Source of the DNA: Candidatus Zhuqueibacterota bacterium
GTDB taxonomy: Bacteria; Zhuqueibacterota; Zhuqueibacteria; Residuimicrobiales; Krinioviventaceae
Length of the DNA: 6,054 nucleotides
Assembly (NCBI GenBank): GCA_003854995.1
Contig: RQOI01000088.1
Span: 1 to 6,054 of the forward strand
Reading direction: 5' to 3'
A program made the translations under genes and the position numbers. Under the pieces are notes generated by a model. It worked only from the letters and a program-made list of their open reading frames with translations, made no database searches and had not been told where the DNA came from. This document shows positions 5,528 through 6,054 of the stretch, in pieces. Numbering within the stretch: position 1 is the stretch's first letter; every line of letters begins with the position of its first letter.

Positions 5528-6054
5528 TTACAAAATCCCTTCATCGGCAAAGCTGAAATAGTCATCGCGGCCGACCACGATGTGATCCAGCACCTGGATA
5601 TCCGCATAGCGGCAGGCCTTGACGATTTTATCGGTCACCAGCTTATCCTCGCGCGACGGATTCGGGTCGCCGCTGGGATGGTTGTGCAGCAGGATGACCG
5701 CTGCTGCTGTCAGTTGCAGCGCCGTGAGGATGATCTCGCGCGGCGACACGACGCTCTCGCGCAGGCTGCCCTCGAACAGGGTCTTTTCCGCAATGATCTC
5801 GTTGGCGGAAGTGAGGAACAGGGCGCGAAACTCTTCGCGCGAGAGATCGCGCATGCGCAGGCGGAGATAGTGGTACGCATCCTCGGAGGTAGTCAATCTC
5901 TCCTTTTTGCTCCACTGTTGCTGCACCAGTCGTTTGGCCAGTTCCAGCGCCGCCTTGATCTGCGCCGCCTTGGCCGGACCAATGCCGTATTCGCCGCACA
6001 GCACCGATGCCGGTTGGGTGTCGAGGCCGCGCAGTCCGCCATATTTCTGTAACA
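5528..6054 (-). CDS. radC: RadC family protein (JAB/MPN domain), 5'-partial
   Basis: The reading frame is open to the right edge, so the true start lies outside the window. 174 residues are visible of a family usually about 220-230 long. The visible N-terminal part reads LQKYGGLRGLDTQPAS and continues into GEYGIGPAKAAQIKAALELAKRL, the helix-hairpin-helix DNA-binding motif typical of RadC. A GTG at 6004 lies inside this motif and is not the start. The C-terminal JAB/MPN domain has the metal-binding HNHPSGDPNPSRED motif (5645-5686; ligands H, H and D, plus the conserved S) and the closing VLDHIVVGRDDYFSFADEG. RadC was long called a DNA repair protein, but that role is not well supported. It is a putative metal-dependent JAMM-fold enzyme or DNA-processing factor often found near mobile DNA and competence genes. 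Here it heads, or continues, a tight operon with a probable lipoprotein and a secreted carboxypeptidase. Confidence 0.95.
   Translation of the reverse strand, partial: LQKYGGLRGLDTQPASVLCGEYGIGPAKAAQIKAALELAKRLVQQQWSKKERLTTSEDAYHYLRLRMRDLSREEFRALFLTSANEIIAEKTLFEGSLRESVVSPREIILTALQLTAAAVILLHNHPSGDPNPSREDKLVTDKIVKACRYADIQVLDHIVVGRDDYFSFADEGIL

Noticed and set aside
5528..6004. RadC as a complete 158-residue protein starting at GTG 6004
   Set aside because: That codon lies inside the helix-hairpin-helix region, and the frame continues with family-like sequence to the window edge, so the gene is cut by the window rather than short.
5504..6052. Plus-strand open frame across radC
   Set aside because: It is antisense to radC, whose JAMM and helix-hairpin-helix motifs are intact; no independent support was seen.

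Overview
The window looks like chromosome from an uncultured, moderately GC-rich bacterium of the Fibrobacterota-Chlorobi-Bacteroidota (FCB) superphylum or a neighbouring candidate phylum such as KSB1 or Calditrichota. The main evidence is the C-terminal tail of a secreted peptidase. It carries the QNYPNPFN...LP...IYD.SGR...WDG.D..G...SGIYYCRL pattern of the type-A (Por secretion/FlgD-like) sorting domain. The placement is inferred from protein style only; there is no rRNA or other phylogenetic marker here.

Left half, plus strand: the window opens inside a small four-helix-bundle (S23/TIGR02436-type) gene. An AT-rich spacer follows, carrying a 7-bp tandem repeat (TACTAYM, about 5.5 copies). 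Then come two related ABC-2 type transporter permeases of the YbhS/YbhR (YhhJ) type. Each has one N-terminal membrane segment, a roughly 130-residue extracytoplasmic part, and a C-terminal membrane bundle beginning with an REKE.G motif. They are separated by 138 bp holding a strong bulged hairpin and two overlapping mini-ORFs. The ATPase and membrane-fusion (HlyD) partners usual in such operons are not visible. They may lie upstream of the four-helix gene or elsewhere.

Right half, minus strand, convergent with the permeases: a compact three-gene run transcribed from the right edge. It consists of radC (5' end beyond the window), an unrecognised probable lipoprotein 5 bp downstream, and a secreted M14 zinc carboxypeptidase about 8 bp further on. 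The carboxypeptidase has all expected catalytic residues, an Asp at the position that sets S1' specificity, and a sorting tail. The spacing suggests one transcript. The probable lipoprotein and the peptidase would act outside the cytoplasm, RadC inside it.

The 167 bp between the converging operons holds several weak hairpins and an imperfect repeat, but no textbook terminator. I saw no tRNA, rRNA, CRISPR array or transposase. No clearly new biological system is proven here. The best leads are the four-helix gene with its heptamer repeat beside a transporter operon, the hairpin between the permeases, and the unknown lipoprotein sitting between radC and the carboxypeptidase.
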